Positions 1-7,941 of a stretch of 64,000 nucleotides of DNA are shown here, piece after piece. The notes under the pieces are model-generated. The model did no database searches. It was not told where the DNA came from and worked only from the letters and a program-made list of their open reading frames with translations. The position numbers were made by a program, and so were the translations under genes. The stretch comes from Pseudorhodoferax sp. Leaf265. Its GTDB lineage: Bacteria; Pseudomonadota; Gammaproteobacteria; Burkholderiales; Burkholderiaceae_C. Position 1 is the first letter of the stretch. Every line of letters starts with the position of its first letter. The stretch covers positions 1-64,000 of the forward strand of contig NZ_LMMT01000016.1 of NCBI RefSeq assembly GCF_001422365.1, in the 5' to 3' direction.

Positions 1-121
1 CTGAATCCATCGTGCGTCTTCGATCAATGAATGCGAATACCGTTTTTCAGGAAGAACGCTTATGAGCCGCTCTTGACGAAGTGGGAAGTCCCTGTAGAAG
101 TGTTAGGCTGGGGAGCAAAGG

Positions 122-427
122 TCATTGCATTCTCTCCGCAACATCAAGGGCAATTTTTTCTAGAAGCGTCAGATCATCTACCCCATCCTCTCGAAGAAAG
201 AAATTTCCGAGTTGGCTGTCGTGATAGATGGAGATAGGCACACCGGCTGACCTTACTACCCACCGACGCGAATAGATTGAATCAACAGATTCGGAGACCT
301 CACCGTTCCATTGCTTCTGAAGATATTTGACGAAGGAGTCGACGCCCTCCCAAGCGCTATCGAACCCCAGGTGGTATTCGACGAAGCCATTTTCGTTTGT
401 TCGCTTTGTGACTGGAGGGATCGCCAT
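122..427 (-). CDS. Small hypothetical protein, cassette-like
   Basis: A 101-residue soluble protein that I do not recognise. It has an alternating polar/hydrophobic alpha/beta-type pattern, a central GVPISIYHD stretch and an acidic C-terminal helix, with no signal peptide or membrane segment. Base use is clearly less GC-rich than the T6SS genes that follow. The ATG lies 7 bases after a GTTAGGC box on the same strand, and a GCCTAAC box follows 13 bases after the stop (102-108). Those are the positions where an integron gene cassette carries its recombination boxes. Small immunity-like proteins are common cassette cargo, but no function is assigned. That it is a real gene is likely from codon pattern and context. 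Confidence 0.6.
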   Translation of the reverse strand: MAIPPVTKRTNENGFVEYHLGFDSAWEGVDSFVKYLQKQWNGEVSESVDSIYSRRWVVRSAGVPISIYHDSQLGNFFLREDGVDDLTLLEKIALDVAERMQ

Positions 428-433
428 AGCTTG

Positions 434-490
434 GCCTAACGTGAAGGTCAGCGGCCGCCGCAGGCGGTCCGATGGAACGGCATGTTATTC
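434..490 (-). repeat. attC-like recombination site between two small genes
   Basis: Read on the minus strand, the site starts with GAATAAC over the stop codon of the SMI1-like gene. It continues into a hairpin (452-471: arms CGG-CCGCC/GGCGG-CCG with one bulged A and a TGC loop) and ends in GTTAGGC (440-434), a perfect match to the attC R' consensus GTTRRRY. The next ATG follows immediately. The length of about 57 bases is at the short end for attC sites. The left R'' box is poor. A homologous core is present at 53688-53707. Inference: a remnant cassette junction without an integrase in view. Confidence 0.45.
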
Positions 491-922
491 CTCATGTGCG
501 CGGAGCAGGCTGAGAAATCCCGCAAATGAGGAAGCAACGTTGATAAGACCGTCTTCGCCAGGAAGCTCGTGGAACCACGCTGAAACCACAGGTTCTCCAC
601 GTTGCCGAAAGTCAAGGCAGATCAGGTTGCCGCCACCGTCCGCGGCAACAGGCACGACGCTCTGTGGGAGGCCATGCTCCGACCATGAGGAGAGCATTGC
701 CCACAACGATTCGGACGACCAAGGTGAAACTGAAATCCAACAGCCAACGGAGCCGCGCGACCTAGACTCAGGGAACGAAAAGTCCGCATCGCCGTAGGCA
801 CCGGAAAATGAGGCGAGCAACTCAACATAAGCTTCCGGAAATCGGACGCCAAGGAGTAGCTGTGCACCTTCAATCTCTTTGCTCCGATGCTCCCCGCGCC
901 ACTGGATCGAACCCTGGGACTT
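485..922 (-). pseudogene. SMI1/KNR4-family immunity-like gene with damaged start
   Basis: The reading frame from 922 to the TAA at 485 encodes a typical SMI1/KNR4 (SUKH) domain. It has an IEGAQLLLGVRFPEAYVELLASFSG start, a central VPVAADGGGNLICLDFR strand, and an ending with SSFAGFLSLL. These proteins are usual immunity factors for polymorphic toxins. The frame has no ATG or GTG: the first formal start is a TTG at 820, inside the domain, and a stop lies at 923-925. An ATG with suitable position occurs at 926, but one frame off. Removing one A from the AAA after that ATG would give a continuous protein beginning MKSQGSIQWRGEH. A one-base frameshift, or loss of the true 5' end, therefore seems likely. 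The gene is flanked by a perfect 13-base inverted repeat (484-496 and 927-939). Confidence 0.6.
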
Positions 923-929
923 TCATGAG

Positions 930-1344
930 GAATAACTTTGATGTATCTCGATCGTTAAGAATTTCCGCGCAACATTTGAGCATGTGCCCCCGCTGCAGGG
1001 CAACCGCTTCCGAGTGCGGTGCGCGCGCCGAGCAGCGCCGCGCTGGCGGCCTGGTGAACGGGGCACCGTTCGTGGTGCGCCTGGACCAGCGGCAGCCGTT
1101 CGACTGGCGCCCTACCTGCAGTGGCCTCACCTGGTCACTGCATTTCGAGCCAGACCCACGGGACGTGAGGCAGTCGCGTGTGTTCGGTGACAGGAACCTG
1201 TGGATGCGCGCCTGCCTGGCGCGCGTGTGGCGGGCCATGCGGCGGGAGATGGCGCCTGCGCTGGCACAGCGCCACTGACGTTGCCCAGAAGGCCGCCCAT
1301 GACCTGGAGGCGGGACTTCTTCCCTTGCTCTGCCATCCAACACC
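930..1344. other. Intergenic stretch without recognisable gene
   Basis: GC content rises sharply here compared with 1-930. Open frames exist on both strands (for example plus 808-1278 and minus 870-1343), but none has convincing codon structure or a recognisable domain. The stretch separates the cassette-like genes from the type VI locus and may be decayed coding DNA. Confidence 0.4.
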
Positions 1345-2100
1345 TCAGGCGGCTGCCGCCTCGACGATCCATACCGCGATGGCGCTGTAGTTGTCCTGGT
1401 CGCGCCGGCCCTGTGCCACGATGGCGTCGCGCATGGCCGCCAGCCAGGCCTGCGGCGAGTCGGCGGTCACCAGGCTGGCGACGATGCCGGCGTCGCCCAC
1501 GCTGGCCCACCAGCCGTCGCTGCACAGCAGGAACACGTCGCCGCTGGCCAGCGGCTGCTCGGCCGTGGTGTGCGGCTGCAGCTCGCCGTCGATGCCCAAG
1601 GCGGCCGCCAGGTGGTGCTTGTGTGGGTGGTGCCGGGCCTGCTCGGGCGTCAGCACGCCCGCGTCGATGAGGCCCTGCACCAGCGTGTCGTCGCGCGTGA
1701 CCTGGTCGATGCTGTGTCCGCGCAACCGGTACAGCCGCGAATCGCCCACGTGGCTCCACAGCGCGACGCCGCGGCGCGGGTCTAGGCACAGCGCCACCAC
1801 GGTGGTGTGCATGGGCGCCTGCGTGCGCCGGCCCCCGCGCACTTCGGCATGGGCGGCCAGCACCGCATCGTTCAGCAGTTCGGGCCGCCAGGGCAGCGTG
1901 GCGTCGCCCAGGCCGGCCTGCAGGCTGCCGACGGCGCGGCGCGCGGCTTCTGCGCCATCGGCATGCCCGCCCGCGCCATCGGCCAGCACGGCAAACCAGG
2001 CCGGGCCGTTGTCGCGCATGAGCACCACGTCCTCGTTGATGGCGCGTGTTCCCTGTTCGCTGCAGGCCGCCACCTGCAGGCGCAAGGCCGGTGCCGTCAT
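1345..2100 (-). CDS. pppA: PP2C-type Ser/Thr protein phosphatase of the T6SS (PppA-like)
   Basis: This 251-residue cytoplasmic phosphatase has the PP2C metal-binding motifs. They are NED near the start (ACSEQGTRAINED), ADGAGGHADG, GDSRLYRLR, SDGWW and DQDNYSA. In T6SS loci such enzymes dephosphorylate the FHA protein and other substrates of the PpkA kinase and so switch secretion off. Both partners are encoded in this locus (FHA gene directly upstream, kinase at 7942). The ATG at 2100 was chosen because the phosphatase fold begins right after it; the frame runs further upstream only through repeat DNA and the opposite frame of the FHA gene. It is the last T6SS gene of the locus at this end. 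Confidence 0.9.
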   Translation of the reverse strand: MTAPALRLQVAACSEQGTRAINEDVVLMRDNGPAWFAVLADGAGGHADGAEAARRAVGSLQAGLGDATLPWRPELLNDAVLAAHAEVRGGRRTQAPMHTTVVALCLDPRRGVALWSHVGDSRLYRLRGHSIDQVTRDDTLVQGLIDAGVLTPEQARHHPHKHHLAAALGIDGELQPHTTAEQPLASGDVFLLCSDGWWASVGDAGIVASLVTADSPQAWLAAMRDAIVAQGRRDQDNYSAIAVWIVEAAAA

Positions 2101-2107
2101 GGGTGCA

Positions 2108-2170
2108 CCCTTCGGCCTGCGGCCTGTCCCGCCGGGCGGGAGCGAGCTTGCTTGGGGCGGCCCGGCGCGG
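2108..2170. repeat. Intergenic repeat, copy 1 (63 bp)
   Basis: This sequence matches 23017-23079 almost throughout. It starts with CCCTTCGGCCTGCGGC and ends with the 29-base core that begins GCGAGCTTGCTTGGGGCGGC. It lies directly before the start codon of the PP2C gene. The family is a GC-rich intergenic repeat; no encoded product. Confidence 0.75.
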
Positions 2171-2225
2171 CAGACGTGGCCCCCACGCTCCCCGCTACGC
2201 GAGGTTCGCTGCCCCCCGAGGGGGC

Positions 2226-2261
2226 GCGAGCTTGCTTGGGGCGGCCCGGCGCGGCGCTCAT
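2226..2261. repeat. Intergenic repeat, partial copy 2 (36 bp)
   Basis: This is a second copy of the 29-base core (2226-2254), extended by GCGCTCAT, identical to 23051-23086. In both places the repeat supplies the TGA stop codon of the gene upstream: the FHA gene here and tssF at 23083. Confidence 0.75.
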
Positions 2262-3688
2262 TGCTTGTCGCCGGCATGCCGGGCCAGGCGCTGCAACTGC
2301 TCCTCGTAGGCCTCCAGGAAGGCCTTGCCGAACAGCGCGTGGAAGTCCTCGCGGGCCTCCTCGCGCAGCGCCTCGAAGTGGCGCAGGTACAGTTCCCAGA
2401 GCCGCGCCTTGCGGTTCTGCGGCAGCACGCTGTCGAGCACCGAGCGGCCACTGAGCTTGGATTCCAGCACCGTGGGCTCGAAGCGCGCCAGCACGCCCTC
2501 CAGCGCGGCGCGGGTGCCGGCCATGCTGCCGATGGTGTGGCCCACCAGGTCCTGCATGGCGTCGTGCATGGCTTCGCCCGCGGGCAGGAAGCCGCGCAGC
2601 GGCGGGCGCAGCAACTGCTCCAGAACCGACTGCGCATCGGGCGAGAACTTGAGCGGGTTGTTGTCGCGCGCGCGGATCATGGTCACGTTGGCACGCAGCT
2701 CCTGGCGCGTGGCCGCGCGCACGGCCAGCATCTGCAAGGTGCCGTCGACAGCGGCGCGCAGCAGTTCGCCGACCAACTGCATGCGGGCGGCGCCGCTGCC
2801 CTGGGCCGGGTCGGGTCGGATGCCGGCGCCGGCGCAGAAGGCGGCCCAGAGCGCGTCGTCGCCATCCGAGGCGGCCAGCGGCGGTGCGACCACCGGCACA
2901 GGCCTCGGCACCGGACCTGGGGCCGGATCCGGGGGCGGCACGGGGCGTGGCATGAAGGGCGTCTGCAGCAGTGGCGTGTGGTCTGCCTGCGTGGCCGGCG
3001 CGGGCGCCAGCCGCGGCGTGGTGTCGGTGGCGCCGGCCATGAAGCCGGCCATCGCATCGTGCGTGGGCGTGCCCGGCGACAGGCCGAACATCTCGTCGAG
3101 CGAGCGGCCTTCGCCGGCGGGCAGCAGGTCGGCGAAGGGGTCGTCGGCGGTCGCTGCCGGCGTGGGCGCCGCTGGGCGAGCGCTGTCGGCGCGCGCGGCG
3201 AAGGGGTCGAAGTCGTCGGGCAGCAGCGCGGCCGCCGGCGCCGCGCGCGCGGGCGGTGTCCGGGGGGGCGCTGTGTCGCCGCCGAGCAAGTCCGCGAAGG
3301 GATTGCCCGCGCCGGCCGGCATGGCCGGCGCGGCCGGCCGCAACAGCGTGGCGCCCGCATCGGGCTCCGGGCCGGCCACCACCTCGAGCCGGTAGCCGCC
3401 GATGCGCACCTCGTCGCGTGCCTGCAGCGGCGCCGACTCGCCCTGCAGCAGCGGCTGGCCTGCGACCACGATGGGGTTGGCGCTGCCGATGTTGCGGATC
3501 AGGAAGCCGCCCTGCGGCCGGGCCTGGATTTCGGCCTGCTGGCGCGAGATGTGGCGCTCGGGGTCGGGCAGGGCCAGTGTGTTGTGGTCGGCCCGGCCGA
3601 TGGTGCCTCCGCGGTCGTCGAACTGCGCCGTGATGGGCTGGGTCAGCGGCAGTTCGTTCAGCGACACCGCGCGCAGGGTCAGGGTCAT
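2258..3688 (-). CDS. tagH: T6SS forkhead-associated (FHA) domain protein
   Basis: A 476-residue protein with an N-terminal FHA domain (about residues 25-105; GGTIGRADHNTLALPD, HISRQQAEI, and a NIGSANP loop) for phosphothreonine binding. A long Pro/Ala-rich linker follows (about 110-280). The C-terminal domain (about 290-476; ALWAAFCAGAG, LRAAVDGTLQMLAVRA, LWELYLRHFEAL) is typical of TagH/Fha proteins. In the threonine-phosphorylation pathway the kinase PpkA phosphorylates FHA proteins to trigger T6SS assembly, and PP2C reverses this. The start at MTLTLRAVSLN was chosen because the upstream in-frame MSLAPRG extension overlaps the promoter element at 3740-3756. Confidence 0.9.
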   Translation of the reverse strand: MTLTLRAVSLNELPLTQPITAQFDDRGGTIGRADHNTLALPDPERHISRQQAEIQARPQGGFLIRNIGSANPIVVAGQPLLQGESAPLQARDEVRIGGYRLEVVAGPEPDAGATLLRPAAPAMPAGAGNPFADLLGGDTAPPRTPPARAAPAAALLPDDFDPFAARADSARPAAPTPAATADDPFADLLPAGEGRSLDEMFGLSPGTPTHDAMAGFMAGATDTTPRLAPAPATQADHTPLLQTPFMPRPVPPPDPAPGPVPRPVPVVAPPLAASDGDDALWAAFCAGAGIRPDPAQGSGAARMQLVGELLRAAVDGTLQMLAVRAATRQELRANVTMIRARDNNPLKFSPDAQSVLEQLLRPPLRGFLPAGEAMHDAMQDLVGHTIGSMAGTRAALEGVLARFEPTVLESKLSGRSVLDSVLPQNRKARLWELYLRHFEALREEAREDFHALFGKAFLEAYEEQLQRLARHAGDKQ

Positions 3689-3738
3689 GGTGATGCGCTC
3701 CTTCGGCCCGGCCATGGTGGGGCCGCGGGGCGCCAGGC

Positions 3739-3906
3739 TCAATGTCCGAAAGTCATGGCCAGCCAGGCGGCGACGGCGCCGAACACCAGCGCCAGCCAGG
3801 CCCAGGTGCGCACGGCCCCGTCAGCGCGCCGCAGCCGCACTGCGCGCAAGGCAGCCGCGACGAGGAAGGCGCCGGCCAACAGTGCGAACACCACGCCGGT
3901 GTGCAT
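3739..3906 (-). CDS. 55-residue inner-membrane protein in T6SS locus
   Basis: A very short protein with two predicted transmembrane helices (VVFALLAGAFLVAAALRAV and WAWLALVFGAVAAWLAMTF) joined by an arginine-rich loop, likely cytoplasmic. Its ATG overlaps the TGA of the upstream gene (TGATG at 3904-3908), so it is probably translated by coupling. Its last codons overlap the promoter element of the FHA gene. Function unknown; the location suggests a T6SS accessory role. It is too small for confident family assignment. Confidence 0.55.
   Translation of the reverse strand: MHTGVVFALLAGAFLVAAALRAVRLRRADGAVRTWAWLALVFGAVAAWLAMTFGH
3740..3756 (-). promoter_or_regulatory. T6SS shared upstream element, copy before tagH
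   Basis: On the minus strand the sequence reads ATGACTTTCGGACATTG, 52 bases upstream of the FHA start codon. Sixteen of its bases are repeated exactly at 5265-5280. It belongs to a six-member set in this locus (see findings). Confidence 0.6.
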
Positions 3907-5180
3907 CAGCCGCCGCGGGCCGGCAGGCCGAGCAGGCGGCGCTGACGCCAGGTCGGCGCCGCCACGTTGAACAAGGCCTGGCCCGGCTGCAGCAGCACCA
4001 ACTGCTGGGCCGCGAGTGCGCGCTGGCGCTGCGAACCCGTGCGCAGCACCTGGCCCAGGTGCTCGGCGGTGGGCGCTGCGCCGACGAAGCAGCGTGTGGC
4101 ACCCGCCAAGGTGCCGGCCTGTGCCTGCCACCAGCGCTGCACGCGCGCCGGGTCGGGCCAGGGCAGGTTCTCGTCGTCGTCGAGCGCCACGTTGTCGTCG
4201 TCCGGATCGTCGTTGGGGCCGGTGGCAAGGTCCGCGGGCGCTGGCCGTTCCAGGTCCAGCGCAGCGAGGTCGGCGCCGGTGATGGTGGAGAAGGCCTCGC
4301 CGGCCACGCGCGCCAGCGCCACGTCCTCCATGCGTTCGATGAGCCAGGGCACGAGCCGCGCATCGCCGAGCCAGCCGATGGCGCGCACGGCCTCGCGCGG
4401 CGCCACGGGCATCAGCTGGCGCAGTTGCGCGCGTGCCTGTTGGGGCGGCAGCGCCTGCACGGCCAGCGGGCGCAGCAGGTCGCAGGCGGCGGGCGTGGCG
4501 AAGGCGGCCTGTTCGAGGGCGCGCAATGCCGCACCACGGTCGCCGAGCAGGCAGGCCGCATGGGCGGCAGCCGCGTCCTGGGGGGCGGACTCCAGCGCGG
4601 CCAGCACCAGCGGCAGCAGCGCGCTGCGCCCCAGCGCGGCCGCGGTGCGCAGCGCGGCCAGGCGCAGCACGGGATCGTCCGCGCGCAGGGCCGTGGCCAG
4701 CGCCGGGCCAGGGTCGACATGGTGCAGCCGGCAGGCATCCAGGCCCAGCGCGCGTTGCCACGGCGACGCGGCGGCCAGCAGCGCACGCACGGGTTCGCGC
4801 AGCAAGGGCGCGCTGGTCCAGCCCAGTGCCGAAACGATGCCGCGCCAGGCCTCGGGCGCGGCAGGCGCGAGCGCCAGCACGCGGTGCTGCACGGCGGTGT
4901 CCTGCGCCTGCAGCGCGGCGGCGAAGGCCGCGAAGACCTCGCCGCAGCCCAGCTGTTCCAGCGCCGCCTGCGCACGCGCGAGGCCGTAGGCGCCGGCGAC
5001 GGCCAGCCCGTCCAGATGGGCGTCCAGCCGTTCGTCGAGCCGGCCCAGCTGCAGCAGCCGCACATGCGGTGCGCGCACCAGCACCGAGCGCACGTGGCGC
5101 AGGTGCAGCGCATCGTCCGCGTGCTGCTGCACGATGGCCGGAATCGGCGGGCGCTGCAGCGCCCGCCCCGGGGGTGCCAT
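3906..5180 (-). CDS. TIGR02270-like T6SS-associated protein
   Basis: A 424-residue cytoplasmic protein that matches the TIGR02270 type of T6SS-associated conserved protein. The N-terminus has a VVQQHADDA-like segment, then LDERLDAHLDGLAVAGAYG (about residues 45-65). A long helical, HEAT-like alanine-rich middle follows, with an acidic segment (NDDPDDDNVALDDDENLPWPDP, about 310-335) before a C-terminal helical part. The start was set at MAPPGRALQRPP (ATG 5180), because the family N-terminus begins there and the upstream frame enters the divergent promoter region. Biochemical role unknown; it is found next to FHA and VgrG genes in other T6SS loci. Confidence 0.75.
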   Translation of the reverse strand: MAPPGRALQRPPIPAIVQQHADDALHLRHVRSVLVRAPHVRLLQLGRLDERLDAHLDGLAVAGAYGLARAQAALEQLGCGEVFAAFAAALQAQDTAVQHRVLALAPAAPEAWRGIVSALGWTSAPLLREPVRALLAAASPWQRALGLDACRLHHVDPGPALATALRADDPVLRLAALRTAAALGRSALLPLVLAALESAPQDAAAAHAACLLGDRGAALRALEQAAFATPAACDLLRPLAVQALPPQQARAQLRQLMPVAPREAVRAIGWLGDARLVPWLIERMEDVALARVAGEAFSTITGADLAALDLERPAPADLATGPNDDPDDDNVALDDDENLPWPDPARVQRWWQAQAGTLAGATRCFVGAAPTAEHLGQVLRTGSQRQRALAAQQLVLLQPGQALFNVAAPTWRQRRLLGLPARGG

Positions 5181-5264
5181 GGCGGTGGCGGGCTCGGCCT
5201 GCAGGCGGGTGGAGGAGAGGGGCGCTTGCACCGGGACATGCTGCGCGTGGCGACGGGCCCAGGG

Positions 5265-5280
5265 CAATGTCCGAAAGTCA
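5265..5280 (-). promoter_or_regulatory. T6SS shared upstream element in divergent region
   Basis: It is identical over 16 bases to the element before tagH. It lies 85 bases upstream of the TIGR02270-like gene on the minus strand and 58 bases upstream of the divergent plus-strand lipoprotein gene, so it could serve either or both. Confidence 0.55.
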
Positions 5281-5337
5281 CCTGCGCAATGCGCGCGCCG
5301 CTCCCATACTGCAGGCGTCGCATCGAGAGCGTCTTCC

Positions 5338-6318
5338 ATGCCGAAACCATCCCTGGTCTTCGTGGCGGTGCTGGTGCTGCTGGCCGGCTGTGCCACACCG
5401 CCTCCACCGGCACCCGCGCAGGTGCCCACCATGCCGGCGCCGGCGCCACTGCCGCCCGAGCCCGACCCCACGCCGCCGCGTGCGCCGCAGCGCCCGGCCA
5501 CGGCGGCGGAGGCGGCGCAGGCGCAGAAGATCGCGCGCGCCGTGATCGACCTGCTGGAGGCCGGCAAGGAGGACGAGGCGCGCGCCGAACTCGACCGCGC
5601 GCTGGCGCTGGACTTCAACAACAAGCTGGCCGTGAACCTGATGCGCCAGATCACCATGGACCCGGCCGAACTGGGGCGCGAGTCCTTCAACTACACGGTG
5701 CGGCCCAGCGACACGCTGTCGCGCATCGCACAGCGCTTCCTCAACGACCTCTACGCCTTCTACATTCTGGCGCGCTACAACGGCATCGCAGTGCCCAAGC
5801 AGATCAGCAGCGGGCAGGTGCTGCGCATCCCGGGCAAGCCGCCCGCGGGCGGCACCGCTGCGGCGCCCGAACCCGCCGCGCGGCCGCCGGCGCCCGCGCC
5901 CAGCCGGGCCGCCGCAGCCCCTGCGCCTGTCCCGGCCGAGCCGCCCGCAGCCACGCCCGCACCGGTGCCGCCGCCCCCGCCGGCACCGACACCCGCGCCC
6001 GAGCCCTCGCCGGGTGAGCAGGCCCTGCGCAGCGCAGAGGCGGCCGAGCGCGCGGGCCAACTGGAGCGCGCGCTGACGGAATACGAACGTGCGGCAACGC
6101 TCGACCAGTCCGGTGCGAAGGCCCGTGCGGAGGCCGTGCGCAAGCGCCTCGTCGAACGCCACGGACTGGCCGCGCGCTCGGCCTTTGCGCGCCAGGACCT
6201 GGCCAGCGCGATCCGCAGCTGGGACCGCGTGCTCGAGCTCGAACCGTCGAACGAGACGGCGCGGCTGGAGCGGCAGAAGGCCCAGCAGCTGCAGGAGCGG
6301 GCCGACAAGCTGAAGTGA
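5338..6318 (+). CDS. LysM/TPR lipoprotein of the T6SS locus
   Basis: A 326-residue lipoprotein with signal peptide MPKPSLVFVAVLVLLAGCA; the lipobox LAGC predicts lipidation at Cys18. A LysM domain follows (about residues 115-165; YTVRPSDTLSRIAQRFLNDLYAFYILARYN), which binds peptidoglycan. Next is a long Pro/Ala linker, and then a C-terminal helical repeat region resembling TPRs (ALTEYERAATLDQSGAKAR, SWDRVLELEPSNETA). It is the only plus-strand gene of the T6SS cluster and is divergent from the TIGR02270-like gene. A role in anchoring or opening the cell wall for the secretion apparatus is inference. The ATG at 5338 fits the signal peptide; the longer upstream frame does not. Confidence 0.8.
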   Translation: MPKPSLVFVAVLVLLAGCATPPPPAPAQVPTMPAPAPLPPEPDPTPPRAPQRPATAAEAAQAQKIARAVIDLLEAGKEDEARAELDRALALDFNNKLAVNLMRQITMDPAELGRESFNYTVRPSDTLSRIAQRFLNDLYAFYILARYNGIAVPKQISSGQVLRIPGKPPAGGTAAAPEPAARPPAPAPSRAAAAPAPVPAEPPAATPAPVPPPPPAPTPAPEPSPGEQALRSAEAAERAGQLERALTEYERAATLDQSGAKARAEAVRKRLVERHGLAARSAFARQDLASAIRSWDRVLELEPSNETARLERQKAQQLQERADKLK

Positions 6319-6327
6319 GCGCGCGGC

Positions 6328-6894
6328 TCAGGGCGCGTCGGCCTGGTTGCTTGCGGCGGGCCTGGCCGCGGACCGCGGCCGCGGCGGCGCGGCCTCCAGT
6401 CCGTCGCGCCGCTGGATCGTGAGCCGCGAGGGCTTGCCCAGATACATGCGCCGGTTGCGCTCGCGTTCGAGCGCGCGCAGTGCATCGGCCGCCTGCGCAT
6501 GGTCGGGCTGCAGCGCCAGCGCGCGCAGGTAGTGGGTGGCGGCCTGGTCCGGCGCGCCGCGCCGCTGGGCCGCTTCCGCGCGGTCGAGTTGCTCGGCAAC
6601 GGCGGCGGCGATGCGCTGGCGCAGCGCGGCAGCGCGTTCGCGGTAGGGCGCATGCGCGGGCCGCAGCACCACCAGCACCTCCCAGGTCCAGGCCGCGTCG
6701 GCCCACTGGCCCTCGTCTTCCAGCTGCAGCGCGCGCACGCGCTGCAGCCCTTCGAAGCGGCCGATGGCCTGCTCCTGCTGGTCGGGCGACGGGGCGGCTG
6801 CAGGGTCCGCGGCCGGGCCGGAGGAGGGTGCGCTGGCGCAGCCGGAAAGCACCAGCACGCAGGCGGCCAGCAAGGGCGCGGACGCTGCGCTCAT
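6328..6894 (-). CDS. TPR-like lipoprotein
   Basis: A 188-residue lipoprotein. The signal peptide runs to a lipobox at LVLSGCA, with a proline/alanine tether after it. Two or three helix pairs follow that resemble tetratricopeptide repeats (DEGQWADAAWTWEVLVVLRP and AAQRRGAPDQAATHYLRALALQPDHAQA). The C-terminus is rich in Arg, Pro and Ala. It overlaps the upstream deacetylase gene by ATGA (6891-6894), so the two are translationally coupled. Its helical part resembles the tail of the convergent LysM lipoprotein, which suggests related periplasmic scaffolds. The exact role is unknown. Confidence 0.75.
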   Translation of the reverse strand: MSAASAPLLAACVLVLSGCASAPSSGPAADPAAAPSPDQQEQAIGRFEGLQRVRALQLEDEGQWADAAWTWEVLVVLRPAHAPYRERAAALRQRIAAAVAEQLDRAEAAQRRGAPDQAATHYLRALALQPDHAQAADALRALERERNRRMYLGKPSRLTIQRRDGLEAAPPRPRSAARPAASNQADAP

Positions 6895-7937
6895 GGCTGC
6901 GTGCCGATGCGCCGGCTGGTCTGCAGGCGGGCCCGGAACGCCTCCATGTCGTGGTCGCCGAAGATCATGGTCCGGCGCAGCATGAGGGGCTGGGCGAAGA
7001 ACGGGTTGCCGCCCGGCGTGACGGTGACGGCCAGCCGGTAGTGCTGGCGCGCCAGCAGCTCCAGCACCTGCTCGTTGGCATCGCCGAACGGGTAGGCGTA
7101 GTGCTGCACCGGCGTGGGCAGGCGCTGCTGCAGCAGCTCGCGCGGCACGCGGATCTCCTGGTCCAGGCTCTGGCGGTAGCGCTCGTCGCTCTCTCCGGCC
7201 TGGCGCTCGATCAGGTTGCGGTGCGTCTTGGAATGCACCTGCACGTCGACCAGGCCCGAGGCCGCCAGTTCCTGCAGCTGCGGCCAGCCCACGGCCAGCC
7301 CGGCGCCGATGAAGTCGGTGTAGACGAACAGCGTGGCCGGCAGGCCGAGCCGGCGCAGCACCGGCCAGGCATGCTGGTGGAAGGAGGCGTAGCCGTCGTC
7401 CACGGTGACGACCACGGCGCGCGGCGGCAGCGCGGCCCGGCCCGCGAGGTAGTCGCCCAGCTGCGCGAGCCGCACCACGCGGTAGCCGTTGTCCACCAGC
7501 CATTGCATCTGCTCGGCAAAGCGCGTGGGCGTGACCGACATGCGGCCACCGCCACTGCCGAAGCGGTGGTAGCACAGCACCGGCACGGTCTGGTAGCTGT
7601 CGCCGGTGATGCCGCCCGGGTTGGGGGCCTGCAGCGGCACCACCAGCGGCACACCGGGCTGGGGCTGCGCGATGCCGCCATTGGCCGCGGCGATCTGCCA
7701 GTCCTGCTCTGCGCTGCCCAGCCATTGCGCGGCGATGCTGCGCAGCGTGTCGCCGCTGCGCGGCAGGTAGACCAGCAAGCGCTCGCCACGCGCGAGCACG
7801 CCGTCCTGCGACGCCTGCGGCGTGGCCACTGGCGCGGGTGCGGTCGCCGGCGGTGCCGGCTGTGGCGTACCGCAGGCCGCCAGCAGCGCAGGCACCAGGA
7901 CCACAGCGGCGCGCAGCGGGCAGGGCAGCAGCCACAT
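6891..7937 (-). CDS. LysM and polysaccharide deacetylase lipoprotein
   Basis: A 348-residue lipoprotein (lipobox ALLAACG). A LysM-like segment (about residues 55-105; YLPRSGDTLRSIAAQWLG) precedes a NodB-type carbohydrate deacetylase domain. The domain has TVPVLCYHRF, the metal-site motif TVDDGYASF with its Asp pair, HSKTH as the His-x3-His metal ligands, and YPFG near the C-terminus. Such enzymes remove N-acetyl groups from peptidoglycan or surface glycans, here in the periplasm. Within a T6SS locus a plausible job is local wall remodelling for apparatus insertion or secretion. This context-based inference could be wrong, because deacetylases also mature exopolysaccharides. The gene lies 4 bases downstream of ppkA. 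Confidence 0.85.
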   Translation of the reverse strand: MWLLPCPLRAAVVLVPALLAACGTPQPAPPATAPAPVATPQASQDGVLARGERLLVYLPRSGDTLRSIAAQWLGSAEQDWQIAAANGGIAQPQPGVPLVVPLQAPNPGGITGDSYQTVPVLCYHRFGSGGGRMSVTPTRFAEQMQWLVDNGYRVVRLAQLGDYLAGRAALPPRAVVVTVDDGYASFHQHAWPVLRRLGLPATLFVYTDFIGAGLAVGWPQLQELAASGLVDVQVHSKTHRNLIERQAGESDERYRQSLDQEIRVPRELLQQRLPTPVQHYAYPFGDANEQVLELLARQHYRLAVTVTPGGNPFFAQPLMLRRTMIFGDHDMEAFRARLQTSRRIGTQP

Positions 7938-7941
7938 GCCG

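Noticed and set aside
808-1278. Plus-strand 156-codon frame in the left intergenic region
   Set aside because: No recognisable domain; it crosses the SMI1 pseudogene antisense and a GC shift. Not supportable as a gene.
1391-3970. Long plus-strand open frame antisense to the PP2C and FHA genes
   Set aside because: Arg/Pro/Ala-rich translation without domains, typical of the antisense of GC-rich genes. The minus-strand genes carry clear family motifs.
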